Part shown: piece by piece, positions 34,942 through 43,982 of the stretch | Layout of the letters: each line of letters starts with the position of its first letter | How positions within the stretch are numbered: the first letter of the stretch is position 1 | NCBI RefSeq assembly: GCF_014200605.1 | Contig: NZ_JACHCE010000002.1 | Coordinates: forward strand, 859,300 to 923,299 | Length of the DNA stretch: 64,000 bases | Origin: Pedobacter cryoconitis | GTDB taxonomy: Bacteria > Bacteroidota > Bacteroidia > Sphingobacteriales > Sphingobacteriaceae | Reading direction: 5' to 3' | Notes under the pieces: model-generated | Told to the model about the DNA's origin: nothing | Seen by the model: the letters and a program-made list of their open reading frames with translations, nothing else | Databases searched by the model: none | Program-made: the position numbers and the translations under genes

Positions 34942-36180
34942 ATGAAACTGATCAAATTATTAATGTGCTGCTTGCTTATTGTTATGCTGGCATCATGCAG
35001 AAAAGCAGAGTTTATGCCCGAAGAAGAAGGGCAGCCTGTACCACATACTGATATTACGATTACTTTAAAAGAAGTGTTAACTGCTTCTCCCTATACGCTG
35101 TTCAAGGCGGCCTGGCAACGCAGTAATATGGACAAGATTATAAAGGCAAAAGGAAATAAGGTTCCTTTGATTTTACTGGTCCCTTCGGATGCTGCCTTTA
35201 TTGCAGATGGATTAACGCTGGAGGTTATCAATAAAACAACCCCCGAACTACTCGATAGCGTCTTGTTGTACCATGCTATAGCAGGAAATATGAAGGTAGA
35301 GGATTTCAAGGTAAGTGAAAATCGTTTTACAGGCAGAACCATGCTTGAAAATCCAAATCTGAGAGTTAAACCTGCAGTTTCAGGAGAGTCACCATTTGAC
35401 ATCTATATATATCTGCACTATTTAAAATATGCTGACGGAGGACTTTTTATTAACGGTAAAAAAGAGAGTACTACAGCCCCGGTGCAGGCGAAAGATGGTG
35501 TTTTATGGCCGGTAGATCATGTACTGCATAAACCTGCCAAAACAATTTTACAGGTATTAGAAGAAGATGGGCGTTTTGGGATGTTTCTGGAACTAAACCT
35601 GCGTAACGACGCATTAATTACAGAATTTAGTGAGGGAGCTGTTTTTCATGATTTTACACAGGGAATAACCTTAGCACCTTTTGCGAATTATAATGTGGTT
35701 TTCAATTCTATTTTCGCTATTCCTGACGAAGTTTTTCATCAGGCAGGCTTTAATACAGTAGATGATGTTTTAGCCCTGAACGACAGGAATCCAACTCCTT
35801 ACTTTGATTATGATACTTATACACTGATAGGTGGACTGGCAACTGATACATTAGTAGCTTATAATCGCTGGGGCGCTACGTTTTCTTATAATGACCCTCA
35901 GTCAGGAAGAGGAGAGCAGGGGTTAACTAATTTTTACACGAATGATCTGACCAATAACTTGTTGTCAAATTATACTATAGTTAGCTCGGGGGCTTATGGC
36001 AAATTACCCGTTTATACGAATCCATTGGAATTTAGTAAAGAAGGAGGAACAGTAAAAGTGAAGGTTAAGGGAGCCAATTACCCTGCTGCAGCAATTACAG
36101 ATCCGGATATCAATACCATAATGGGCCCTGTGCATGTGGTAGACCATTTTATGGTGCCTAAGGGTTTCAAATTGAAATAG
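34942..36180 (+). CDS. Fasciclin (FAS1) domain lipoprotein 2
   Basis: The 412-residue lipoprotein has a lipobox MLASC (near residue 19). Domain one keeps LILLVPSDAAFIADGL (H1), LDSVLLYHAIAGNMKVEDFK (H2) and GVLWPVDHVLHKP. The second domain (from about residue 200) is diverged and less certain, ending with TIMGPVHVVDHFMVPKG. It starts four bases after the preceding stop. It is the most diverged of the three FAS1 proteins and may bind a different partner. Confidence 0.85.
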   Translation: MKLIKLLMCCLLIVMLASCRKAEFMPEEEGQPVPHTDITITLKEVLTASPYTLFKAAWQRSNMDKIIKAKGNKVPLILLVPSDAAFIADGLTLEVINKTTPELLDSVLLYHAIAGNMKVEDFKVSENRFTGRTMLENPNLRVKPAVSGESPFDIYIYLHYLKYADGGLFINGKKESTTAPVQAKDGVLWPVDHVLHKPAKTILQVLEEDGRFGMFLELNLRNDALITEFSEGAVFHDFTQGITLAPFANYNVVFNSIFAIPDEVFHQAGFNTVDDVLALNDRNPTPYFDYDTYTLIGGLATDTLVAYNRWGATFSYNDPQSGRGEQGLTNFYTNDLTNNLLSNYTIVSSGAYGKLPVYTNPLEFSKEGGTVKVKVKGANYPAAAITDPDINTIMGPVHVVDHFMVPKGFKLK

Positions 36181-36212
36181 CTTATCAATACTAAAGATTT
36201 AACAGCAGACCA

Positions 36213-37211
36213 ATGAATAACTATAAATATATTTTACTGTGTTTACTCGCTTTTAGTCTGAGCCTGTACAGTTGTAAAAAAGATAAAGAACAAACTAAAG
36301 ACGGAGATACCAATAAGATCAGTACTGTTGTAGCTGATAACTTTAATCTATCTATCTTCAATACGGGCCTTATCAGATCTGGTTTAAAAGCCAGATTGCT
36401 GGAACCAGGACCTTTTACTGCAATTACCCCTTCGGATGCCGCTTTCGCACTGGCAGGTTTTAAGACCGCTGCGGATGTTTTAGGTGCAGAACCGGCAAGG
36501 GTTTCTGCGATTATGAATTACCATATCCTGGATGGGAAGTATGAACTGAATAAACTGCCTTTTTTGTTTAATCAGGAGATCCGTTCAGGTAATGGAGGGA
36601 AGCTCTTTGTTACCCATTGGGTAAAAGGTGCAGATACAGTACTGACTATTAATGGTTCAAAAGTAATCTCGCAAAACATCAGGGCGTCCAATGGCCTGAT
36701 ACAGGTAATTGACCAGATGCTGGAGCCTTATACACACGAACTGATCATCGATGCGATTGCTTCTGACCGGAATGTAAGTCTGTTTTATCAGGCACTTCAA
36801 CGTTCGGGGGTAATTGAAACCTTAAAAGGCAAGGGCCCTTATACAATATTTGCACCAAACAATGCTGCTATGACCACATTTGGTTTGCCTTCACTGGAGG
36901 CTATCAATCAGATGGATCCGGCTGTATTAGCAACTGTAGTACGTTATCATATCCTGTCAGACCGCAGGTTTATTTACGATTATGTACTCAGTACAGGTAG
37001 CTCTATGCTTACTCAGCAGACCATGCTGGATGGAAATTCAGTTCAAATCAAGCTGATCGATGTGTACTCCCCTCAGGGAGCTACTAAAAGTATTAGTTTA
37101 AAAGGAACGGGTAACACGACAGAAGTCCAGCTGGATCCCACTAAAAAAGATGTGCTGACAGGAAATGGTGTATTGCATACCATTAAGAATGTACTGAAGA
37201 TCACACAGTAA
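36213..37211 (+). CDS. Fasciclin (FAS1) domain lipoprotein 3
   Basis: The 332-residue lipoprotein has a lipobox SLYSC (near 21) followed by KKDKEQTKDGD, an acidic export-type stretch. Two complete FAS1 domains are clear: GPFTAITPSDAAFALAGF, IMNYHILDGKYEL and NGLIQVIDQMLEP in the first; GPYTIFAPNNAAMTTFGLPS, VVRYHILSDRRFIYDYVL and NGVLHTIKNVLK in the second. It is the most canonical of the three tandem genes. It lies 32 bases after FAS1 gene 2 and 21 bases before the Oar-like receptor gene. Confidence 0.9.
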   Translation: MNNYKYILLCLLAFSLSLYSCKKDKEQTKDGDTNKISTVVADNFNLSIFNTGLIRSGLKARLLEPGPFTAITPSDAAFALAGFKTAADVLGAEPARVSAIMNYHILDGKYELNKLPFLFNQEIRSGNGGKLFVTHWVKGADTVLTINGSKVISQNIRASNGLIQVIDQMLEPYTHELIIDAIASDRNVSLFYQALQRSGVIETLKGKGPYTIFAPNNAAMTTFGLPSLEAINQMDPAVLATVVRYHILSDRRFIYDYVLSTGSSMLTQQTMLDGNSVQIKLIDVYSPQGATKSISLKGTGNTTEVQLDPTKKDVLTGNGVLHTIKNVLKITQ

Positions 37212-37232
37212 TTAAACATTAAGATTTTAGAG

Positions 37233-40200
37233 ATGACATTAACTCAGATATTCAAAAAAATAAGTGTGCTCTTGTTTTTGCTGCTCCCCTTTATGGTTAG
37301 CGGGCAGGAAACCAGCGGAACATTAAGCGGAACAGTATATGATGCAGCAGGACAGACATTGCCGGGTGCATCTGTTATTGCAATTCACCAGCCATCAGGT
37401 ACTAAATATGCCACATCGGCCGATAAAAACGGACGTTATTATCTGACTAACCTCAGGATAGGCGGACCATACATTGTAGAAGCTGCGATGATTAGTATGA
37501 AAAGTGACAAAAAAGAAGGAATATCCATTCGTTTAGGGGCGGCTATTCAACTGAATTTTGCATTAACTGACCAAAGTCAGCAGCTGGCCGAGGTTACAGT
37601 CAAAGCGACCAAAAGAGGGGCGCAGGCAAGTACTTACGGATCGGGTAAAAATATCAATGCAGACCAGGTCCGTAATATGGCAACTGTATCACGCAGTATT
37701 ACCGATATCACCCGTCTGGTTCCGCAGGCAAGTAAAGACAATAGTTTTGGAGGGGCCAACTTCAGGTACAATAACGTCACTATTGACGGAGCGGTAAATA
37801 ATGATGCTATCGGTTTCAGTCCGTCTTTAGGTGGACAATCCGGTACTTCTGGTATGGCAGGAAGCTCTACCCGCACCAATCCGATTTCTCTTGATGCGAT
37901 TGAGGATATGCAGGTTTACCTTGCGCCTTATGATGTGAAGATTGGTAATTTTACCGGTGGTTCGGTCAATGCCGTAACACGCAGCGGAACCAACACTTTA
38001 AGCGGGTCTGTTTATGGTTTTGGCCGTAACGCAGCGTTAACAGGAAATGACCGCGTAGGTACATTAGGTAAAATGAATAGTGATTTCTCTGATTATCAGA
38101 CCGGTTTCCGTGTAGGTTTTCCAATTATCAGGAACAAATTGTTTTTCTTCAGTAATGAAGAGATTACCCGCAGGAATGACCCAACTCAATTAAACGTTGG
38201 ACAGTTGGAAACCAGCCGTATACTAACAATCGCAGATGCAAATGCAATTACTGCTGCGGGTTTTATTGACGCTGGTACTGCCGGAGAATTTACTACCTAT
38301 GCCAAATCCCGCAAGTTCTTTAATAGGATAGACTGGAATATCAGTGATAAACTTCAGCTGGCTGTAAGAAATAATACAATTATCTCTGAAGCTACCCATA
38401 TGGACCGCGATCAGCAGGATTTCAGGTTCAGCAGCATGGCCTTTTTGCAGAAAAATAAGCAGACAGCTACAGTTGCAGAATTGAAAAGCAGAATGAGTAA
38501 TAGCCTCTCAGGTAATTTTCTGGTTGGTTATACCCGTGTAAATGACTCCAGAGATCCACTGGGTGACCCAAGCGCACCACAGGTACAGATTATGGGCCGT
38601 ACGCCTGGTACAACTATTTACCTGGGAACAGATCGTGAGGCAAGTATCTTTAACATGAAACAGCGCACATTAGAGCTGACAGCGAACCTGAACTGGAATA
38701 TCGGTAAACATACACTGACTATGGGTACGCATAACGAGTTGTACAAAATCAATTACGGATTTGTAAACTCCTGGAATGGGAGGGTTGATTATCTGAGTAT
38801 AGATGATTATTTGAATAATAACCCTTACCGTGTGAGAGGTTCTTACAACTATACCAATAACAACAGAGATTATATCCTGAATAATCCGGGTGCAATTTTT
38901 AATGTGAATATGTATAGTGTGTATTTCCAGGATGAAATCCGGGTGTCAGATAAATTAAAAGTGATTCCGGGTCTGAGAGCAGATCTGACAGACCTGCCGC
39001 AAAGACCAGGTCTGAGTGATAAAACACATACCGCATTGACAGACCCTAATTTTGGGACTACCTATACCTATACACCACTTAACAGAATTGGAAATAACTT
39101 TTTGAATAAAGTGCAAATCTCTCCAAGAGTTGGTTTCCGTTATGACTGGTTAGGTGATCAGAGCCTGATTTTAAGAGGAGGAGCTGGTTTATTTACAGGA
39201 AGAATCCCTATGGCCTGGTTAGCTTATGCCTTCTACAATACGGGGGACAGTTATGGCGGATTTGATCAGAAAGCAGATCAAAAACCATTTGTACCGGGTA
39301 CAAATCCGCTTAAAGGCGGTCCTAACGGTATTGGTGGTTTTATCCAGGAGAACGGTGCCATCATCAATAATCCTAACAGTGGTAAAACACAGGCAGATTT
39401 AGTAGACAATGGTTTTGTAATGCCTCAGGTATTAAGAACAAGTTTAGCGCTGGACTATACCACAGCAAGCCAGTGGAAATTTAGTGTAGAAGCAATCTAT
39501 ACCAAAAACATCAAAGATGTACTTTTCCAGCAATTGAATGTTCAGGATAATCCAACTTATTATCCTTATGATAAATTGCGTCAGCAGCCAATTTACAGCG
39601 GTACAGTAGATCCGCGTTTTTCTAATACTTATTTACTGAGCAATACCAATAAAGGTTACAGATACAGTTTAACAGGAAGTATCAGTAAAACTATTGCAGA
39701 TGTATTGCAGGCTTCAGTATCCTATACTTACGGACAGTCAAAAGATCTTTCAAACGGAGTACGTAACTCGATGGAATCCAACTGGCAGTTAAATCAGTCA
39801 TTAGTACCTAATAACCCAGGTTTGGCTAACAGTAATTTTGATATCAGAAACCGTATTGTAAGTAGCATCAGCTATAATAAAATCTGGAGTAAAGCAGGCA
39901 GAACCAATGTGTCCTTATTTTTCAGTGCACAGTCGGGCAGTCCTTTTACTTACGGAATTGTGAACAACAGTGTACAGGGATTACCGCAGCAGGTGAGTTT
40001 AGCTTATATTCCGCAAAGAGAAGAAGCTATCCGTTTCTTCCAGAACAATGCTTCGGGAACCGCAGCACAGCAAGCCGCAGCTTTTAACCAGCTGATTGAC
40101 GGTAACGAATATCTAAGCAGCAGAAGAGGTGATTATACAGAAAGAAATAAAGGCCGTACACCATGGAATGTACAGGCAGATCTTCACTTATCGCACGATT

Positions 40201-40475
40201 TATTTATTAACAAAAACAACAAGCAGTTCATTACCCTGACTGCTGATGTAATGAACCTGACTAATCTGATCAATAAGAACTGGGGGATACAATATTTCTC
40301 ACCAAATACTTTCAATTCTACTTCGAGTGTGGGCCTGACGCCAACTTTGTTCCCACCTCAGCAGAATCCTGGCGGTTATCCGGTTTATACATTTAATGAT
40401 CCGGGACAACCTTATAGTATTGATTATTATGGATCAAGAACACAGGTGCAATTGGGTGTAAGATATACTTTTTAA
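37233..40475 (+). CDS. Oar-like TonB-dependent receptor
   Basis: The 1080-residue protein has a signal peptide (about 24 residues, MVSGQ), a carboxypeptidase-like domain (30-115, LSGTVYDAAGQTLPGASVIA) and a plug with SRSITDITRLVPQASKDNSF followed by RYNNVTIDGAVNNDAIGFSP. The barrel begins GGSVNAVTRSGTNTLSGSVY. These are hallmarks of the Oar family, named after a Myxococcus outer-membrane protein needed for adhesion, development and protease export. It lacks an STN domain, so signalling to the sigma factor would come from the first receptor. Such a protein next to adhesins suggests surface attachment, secretion or uptake of a large ligand. Confidence 0.92.
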   Translation: MTLTQIFKKISVLLFLLLPFMVSGQETSGTLSGTVYDAAGQTLPGASVIAIHQPSGTKYATSADKNGRYYLTNLRIGGPYIVEAAMISMKSDKKEGISIRLGAAIQLNFALTDQSQQLAEVTVKATKRGAQASTYGSGKNINADQVRNMATVSRSITDITRLVPQASKDNSFGGANFRYNNVTIDGAVNNDAIGFSPSLGGQSGTSGMAGSSTRTNPISLDAIEDMQVYLAPYDVKIGNFTGGSVNAVTRSGTNTLSGSVYGFGRNAALTGNDRVGTLGKMNSDFSDYQTGFRVGFPIIRNKLFFFSNEEITRRNDPTQLNVGQLETSRILTIADANAITAAGFIDAGTAGEFTTYAKSRKFFNRIDWNISDKLQLAVRNNTIISEATHMDRDQQDFRFSSMAFLQKNKQTATVAELKSRMSNSLSGNFLVGYTRVNDSRDPLGDPSAPQVQIMGRTPGTTIYLGTDREASIFNMKQRTLELTANLNWNIGKHTLTMGTHNELYKINYGFVNSWNGRVDYLSIDDYLNNNPYRVRGSYNYTNNNRDYILNNPGAIFNVNMYSVYFQDEIRVSDKLKVIPGLRADLTDLPQRPGLSDKTHTALTDPNFGTTYTYTPLNRIGNNFLNKVQISPRVGFRYDWLGDQSLILRGGAGLFTGRIPMAWLAYAFYNTGDSYGGFDQKADQKPFVPGTNPLKGGPNGIGGFIQENGAIINNPNSGKTQADLVDNGFVMPQVLRTSLALDYTTASQWKFSVEAIYTKNIKDVLFQQLNVQDNPTYYPYDKLRQQPIYSGTVDPRFSNTYLLSNTNKGYRYSLTGSISKTIADVLQASVSYTYGQSKDLSNGVRNSMESNWQLNQSLVPNNPGLANSNFDIRNRIVSSISYNKIWSKAGRTNVSLFFSAQSGSPFTYGIVNNSVQGLPQQVSLAYIPQREEAIRFFQNNASGTAAQQAAAFNQLIDGNEYLSSRRGDYTERNKGRTPWNVQADLHLSHDLFINKNNKQFITLTADVMNLTNLINKNWGIQYFSPNTFNSTSSVGLTPTLFPPQQNPGGYPVYTFNDPGQPYSIDYYGSRTQVQLGVRYTF

Positions 40476-40484
40476 AAGACGGGG

Positions 40485-42710
40485 ATGAACCTACATATAA
40501 AAAACAAAATGAAGAATCATTGGATATCCAGACAAGCCTTAATTTATAGGGTTATTTGTAGCTTCGGTATAGTAATACTGTTGTTTGCTGCCTGTAAAAA
40601 AGACCATACCGAGCCGGTTAAAGAGCCCGTAAAAGTCACTGATTATTATCCTAACAGCGGGAATAAAGGAACACTGGTTACAGTAGAAGGTACAGGTTTT
40701 GGCGGTGACGTGTCAGCTGCCTTTTCAGGGACAACCGCAGATATTGTAAGTAGTACAGCTAAAGCTATTGTCATGAGGGCACCTGCCGGCGGTACAAGCG
40801 GAGATATCGTGATGAAAGTAAACGGTGAAACAATTACTATTGGTAAATTCACTTACCAGGAGCTGACCATTAAAGGGATCAGTCCTAAAAATGGTGCTGC
40901 CGGAACACATATCCGTATTTCGGGAGAAGGTTTTGGCAGTCAGTCGGGGCCTGCGCAAGTATTTATTAATGGAAAAACTGCCCTGATAGTGAGTGCCAGT
41001 GATACTTTACTGGTTGCAGAAGTACCAGAAGCAGCAGGAACCGGACCGGTGACCGTAAAGGTAAACGGTAAAGAAGCATCCGGACAGACTTTTAAATATC
41101 AATCTATAACAGCTATTAAACCACTTACCGGAGGAAAAGGAACACATGTACGCATTACAGGTTCTGGATTTGAAGAACTGGTACAGGGTAATTATGTTGA
41201 TTTTAACGGTAAACAGGCTTTAGTAGTAGAAGCTGCAGATGATCATCTTATTGTGATCGCACCGGACGCGGTAAATACTGGTCCTGTATCTGTGACGATC
41301 AATAGCCAGAAAGTGACCGGGCCTGCATTTACAGTCGTAGCCTCACCGGTAATTCTGAGTGTGAGTCCGCTGAGTGGTCCGGCTGGTGCAGTAATGACCA
41401 TTACCGGAACAACATTCAGTACCTTTACAGACGAAAATAAGGTAACAATCAATGGTAAACAGGTTGCATTAATCGCAGCAACTCCTACCAGGATCACCCT
41501 GACTATTCCTGGTGGTACTGGAAATGGTAAAATTGTACTGAGTGTAAATGATCAGGTAACTGAAGGACCTGAATTTAAAGATCAGAGTCTGGGTATTTCA
41601 AAATTAAGTCCTGAAAATGGTCTGGCAGGTACAAGGGTAACTATTACTGGTACAGGTTTTAATGCTGCTGCCGGACAAAATGCAGTAACCTTTAATGGTA
41701 AAAGGGCAACTGTAGTTAGTGCTTCAGAAACCAGTCTGGTTGTTATTGCACCAGAAGGATTTACTTCCGGACCATTAAAAGTTGTAGTTGATGGTCAGAC
41801 CACCTTTGCTCCCGCAGACTTTAACCGTGCCGGGGTAATTACACTGGCAGGTGGACCAGGTAAGAATGACTTCGTATTTGATGGAAGAAGCGGTGCGATT
41901 ACCGTAGATACCCATGGAAATGTATATGTACTGGAAGCAAAATTAAACCGGGTTAAGAAAGTTACCCCTGACGGAACTGTTTCTATTTTTGCAGGAAGCC
42001 CGTCCGGACAATCAGGATTCAGAAATGGAACAGGGACTGACGCACTTTTTAGCTTAAATGTAGGATCAGGTATGGCTATAGATGATCAGGATAACCTGTT
42101 TTTGAGTGATTACGCTAATCAAGTGGTCCGGAAAATCACCCCACAGGGAGTTGTGAGTACATTTGCCACCAATATAGGATACAGCAGCAAGATCGCTTTC
42201 GATGAAAAAGGTTTCTTATATGTAATTAATGGATTTTCTAATGCATTGAGATTTGATAAGAATGGTCAGAGATCAACGGTTAATCTCAGTGGAATATTGG
42301 AAAGTTCAAGACCGGCAATTTTTGGCGATACTTTCTATGCAGTGAGCAACGAATCAATTTATGTGACCAGCACTGATTTCACGGGTAAAAGAAACCCAAG
42401 TCTTTGCGGTGCTAACTATGGCTACGCAGATGGTATTGGACCAGCAGCAATGTTTACCGATATCAATGGTTTAACTTCTGATGGAAAAGGAAATATCCTG
42501 ATCGCTGATAATGGTAACCGTGCAATCAGAAATGTCAATATTTCAACCAGAGAAGTAACTACTATTGCAAAATTTGTTACTGGCAGCAATGATGGAAGTC
42601 TTGGTGAGGCCCGGTTTGGCTCTATGGGAGATATAGCCATTGGCAAAGATGGAACGCTGTACATTATTGATTACAATAACAATGCAGTAAGAAAAGTTTT
42701 CCTTAAATAA
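40485..42710 (+). CDS. IPT/TIG and NHL-repeat lipoprotein
   Basis: The 741-residue lipoprotein has a signal ending LFAAC; an ATG at 40509 gives a more usual signal length and may be the true start. Five IPT/TIG domains fill about residues 45-460, each opening like VTDYYPNSGNKGTLVTVEGT or ISKLSPENGLAGTRVTITGT. An NHL beta-propeller follows to the end, with repeats such as GAITVDTHGNVYVLEA, GMAIDDQDNLFLSDYANQVV and GDIAIGKDGTLYIIDYNNNA. IPT plus NHL proteins in Bacteroidota often sit beside TonB receptors as glycan-binding surface lipoproteins. It ends the cluster. Confidence 0.9.
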   Translation: MNLHIKNKMKNHWISRQALIYRVICSFGIVILLFAACKKDHTEPVKEPVKVTDYYPNSGNKGTLVTVEGTGFGGDVSAAFSGTTADIVSSTAKAIVMRAPAGGTSGDIVMKVNGETITIGKFTYQELTIKGISPKNGAAGTHIRISGEGFGSQSGPAQVFINGKTALIVSASDTLLVAEVPEAAGTGPVTVKVNGKEASGQTFKYQSITAIKPLTGGKGTHVRITGSGFEELVQGNYVDFNGKQALVVEAADDHLIVIAPDAVNTGPVSVTINSQKVTGPAFTVVASPVILSVSPLSGPAGAVMTITGTTFSTFTDENKVTINGKQVALIAATPTRITLTIPGGTGNGKIVLSVNDQVTEGPEFKDQSLGISKLSPENGLAGTRVTITGTGFNAAAGQNAVTFNGKRATVVSASETSLVVIAPEGFTSGPLKVVVDGQTTFAPADFNRAGVITLAGGPGKNDFVFDGRSGAITVDTHGNVYVLEAKLNRVKKVTPDGTVSIFAGSPSGQSGFRNGTGTDALFSLNVGSGMAIDDQDNLFLSDYANQVVRKITPQGVVSTFATNIGYSSKIAFDEKGFLYVINGFSNALRFDKNGQRSTVNLSGILESSRPAIFGDTFYAVSNESIYVTSTDFTGKRNPSLCGANYGYADGIGPAAMFTDINGLTSDGKGNILIADNGNRAIRNVNISTREVTTIAKFVTGSNDGSLGEARFGSMGDIAIGKDGTLYIIDYNNNAVRKVFLK

Positions 42711-42736
42711 GATCTTATAATTTGATTATGCGCTCT

Positions 42737-42767
42737 ATCGGGTCTGGCATTTGCCGGGCCCGATTTT
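42737..42767 (+). terminator. Terminator of the fasciclin cluster
   Basis: ATCGGGTCTGGC (42737-42748) pairs with GCCGGGCCCGAT (42753-42764) with two GU pairs around an ATTT loop, and a short T run follows. It lies 27 bases after the last stop codon of the cluster. Confidence 0.8.
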
Positions 42768-42781
42768 AATTCAGGCTATTT

Positions 42782-42883
42782 ATGCAAACTACAGATATCG
42801 CAATATTGATTTTATCTATTGCAGATTTAATTATATTAATTGTTATGCCATTGATCGATAAGAAGCTTTATAACAGCAAATGA
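42782..42883 (+). CDS. Candidate 33-residue single-helix membrane peptide
   Basis: The frame reads MQTTDIAILILSIADLIILI followed by VMPLIDKKLYNSK. It has one continuous hydrophobic helix and a positively charged end, the layout of real small membrane proteins. It starts 15 bases after the cluster terminator and ends one base before the stop of the convergent AraC gene. No promoter box or ribosome-binding site is obvious, so expression is uncertain. Chance frames of this composition are possible in AT-rich DNA. Confidence 0.35.
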   Translation: MQTTDIAILILSIADLIILIVMPLIDKKLYNSK

Positions 42884-42884
42884 T

Positions 42885-43817
42885 TTATCTGTAATTTTTT
42901 ATGCCAGACAACTGGCCCTGATAGCTGCCCGGAGTTATTCCTTCCAGTTTTTTAAATACACGGATAAAATAATTGGCGTCACTGAAGCCTAAGTCATAAC
43001 TGATGGCTGCAATCTTTGAACCTGGTCTGGCCAGCATTTGCTTAGCCCGGCTGATTTTTTCGCTCAGAATGAAATCATTTGGACTGATGCCCAGCTCACG
43101 TTTAAATAACCTGTAAAAAGTGGCTTTGCTCATACAGGCTTTGCTGCTTAAGCTACTGATGTTTATTTTTTCACTTAAATTAGCTTTGATATAACCTATG
43201 ACATAAGCCAGGGGATTTTGATTCGTATCAGTATTTTGCTGATCAATAATTTTTAAATTCTGCGTTTGCATAATTCTGACCAGTAATTCTTTCAGGGTCA
43301 GATCTGCCAATATATCTTTCTCTTTTGATCCTTCACCGCAAATCCTGATCATCTTATTGATTAAAAATGAGATCTCTTCATTATTATAAAAATGATACTC
43401 ATCATAATTGAGTGCCCATTGCTGGCCATCGGTTACTTTTGGAAAATATTCATTCAGATAAAGGATAGTCTGCTTGATCTGATCATGGTCAATAGCCAGG
43501 GCGATACACTGCGCCGGGTTCTCACCCGATGCTTCGGGGAAATCGATTTGCATAGCCTGCGATGGAGGAATGATCACGGTCTCTCCGGGGAGGTATTCAA
43601 AACCTGCCTTATTAAACAGATGCATTACCTTTTTACCACGCAGCATGCTGGTGATGACAAAGTCATTAAATATTAGTGGAACTTTATAAGACTCAGAATA
43701 AGTTTCAAAAACATTCAGTTCACAGCGTTCAAGGGTATAAGCTGTTCTGTTTTCGACTAAGGTTTGTAAGTTAGCTGTCTTGCTCAGGCTAACAGGATTT
43801 AATTTATGCTGCATCAT
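42885..43817 (-). CDS. AraC family transcriptional regulator
   Basis: The 310-residue protein has an N-terminal sensor region (residues 20-200, cupin-like strands with FEYLPGETVIIPPSQAM) and a C-terminal AraC double helix-turn-helix: INISSLSSKACMSKATFYRL, FKRELGISPNDFILSEKISR and IAAISYDLGFSDANYFIRVF, then KKLEGITPGSYQ. It reads divergently from the aldehyde dehydrogenase operon and most likely controls it in response to an aldehyde or alcohol. A near-identical 12-bp direct repeat in the gap could be its binding site. Confidence 0.92.
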   Translation of the reverse strand: MMQHKLNPVSLSKTANLQTLVENRTAYTLERCELNVFETYSESYKVPLIFNDFVITSMLRGKKVMHLFNKAGFEYLPGETVIIPPSQAMQIDFPEASGENPAQCIALAIDHDQIKQTILYLNEYFPKVTDGQQWALNYDEYHFYNNEEISFLINKMIRICGEGSKEKDILADLTLKELLVRIMQTQNLKIIDQQNTDTNQNPLAYVIGYIKANLSEKINISSLSSKACMSKATFYRLFKRELGISPNDFILSEKISRAKQMLARPGSKIAAISYDLGFSDANYFIRVFKKLEGITPGSYQGQLSGIKNYR

Positions 43818-43819
43818 AA

Positions 43820-43953
43820 CCTATAGGTTTGGTTAGTTCTAAGAGGCGTATACTCAAATATAAGTTTTTCATCTGGCTTACCAATTGTGCAACGATAATG
43901 CTACTACTTGCTACAATTGTCCTATCTCCACTTGCCGTTAGCCTTTAGGTTTG
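43820..43953. promoter_or_regulatory. Divergent control region with 12-bp direct repeat
   Basis: CCTATAGGTTTG (43820-43831) and CCTTTAGGTTTG (43942-43953) differ at one base. The second contains TAGGTTTG, a -7 box 29 bases before the aldehyde dehydrogenase ATG. Between them AATTGTGCAA and ACAATTGT resemble each other. These are candidate AraC-regulator sites. Confidence 0.4.
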
Positions 43954-43982
43954 TATAAACCAAATCATAAATTCATACCATC

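Noticed and set aside
40600..41830. Apparent DNA repeats in the IPT/NHL gene
   Set aside because: They are explained by the five IPT/TIG protein domains encoded there.
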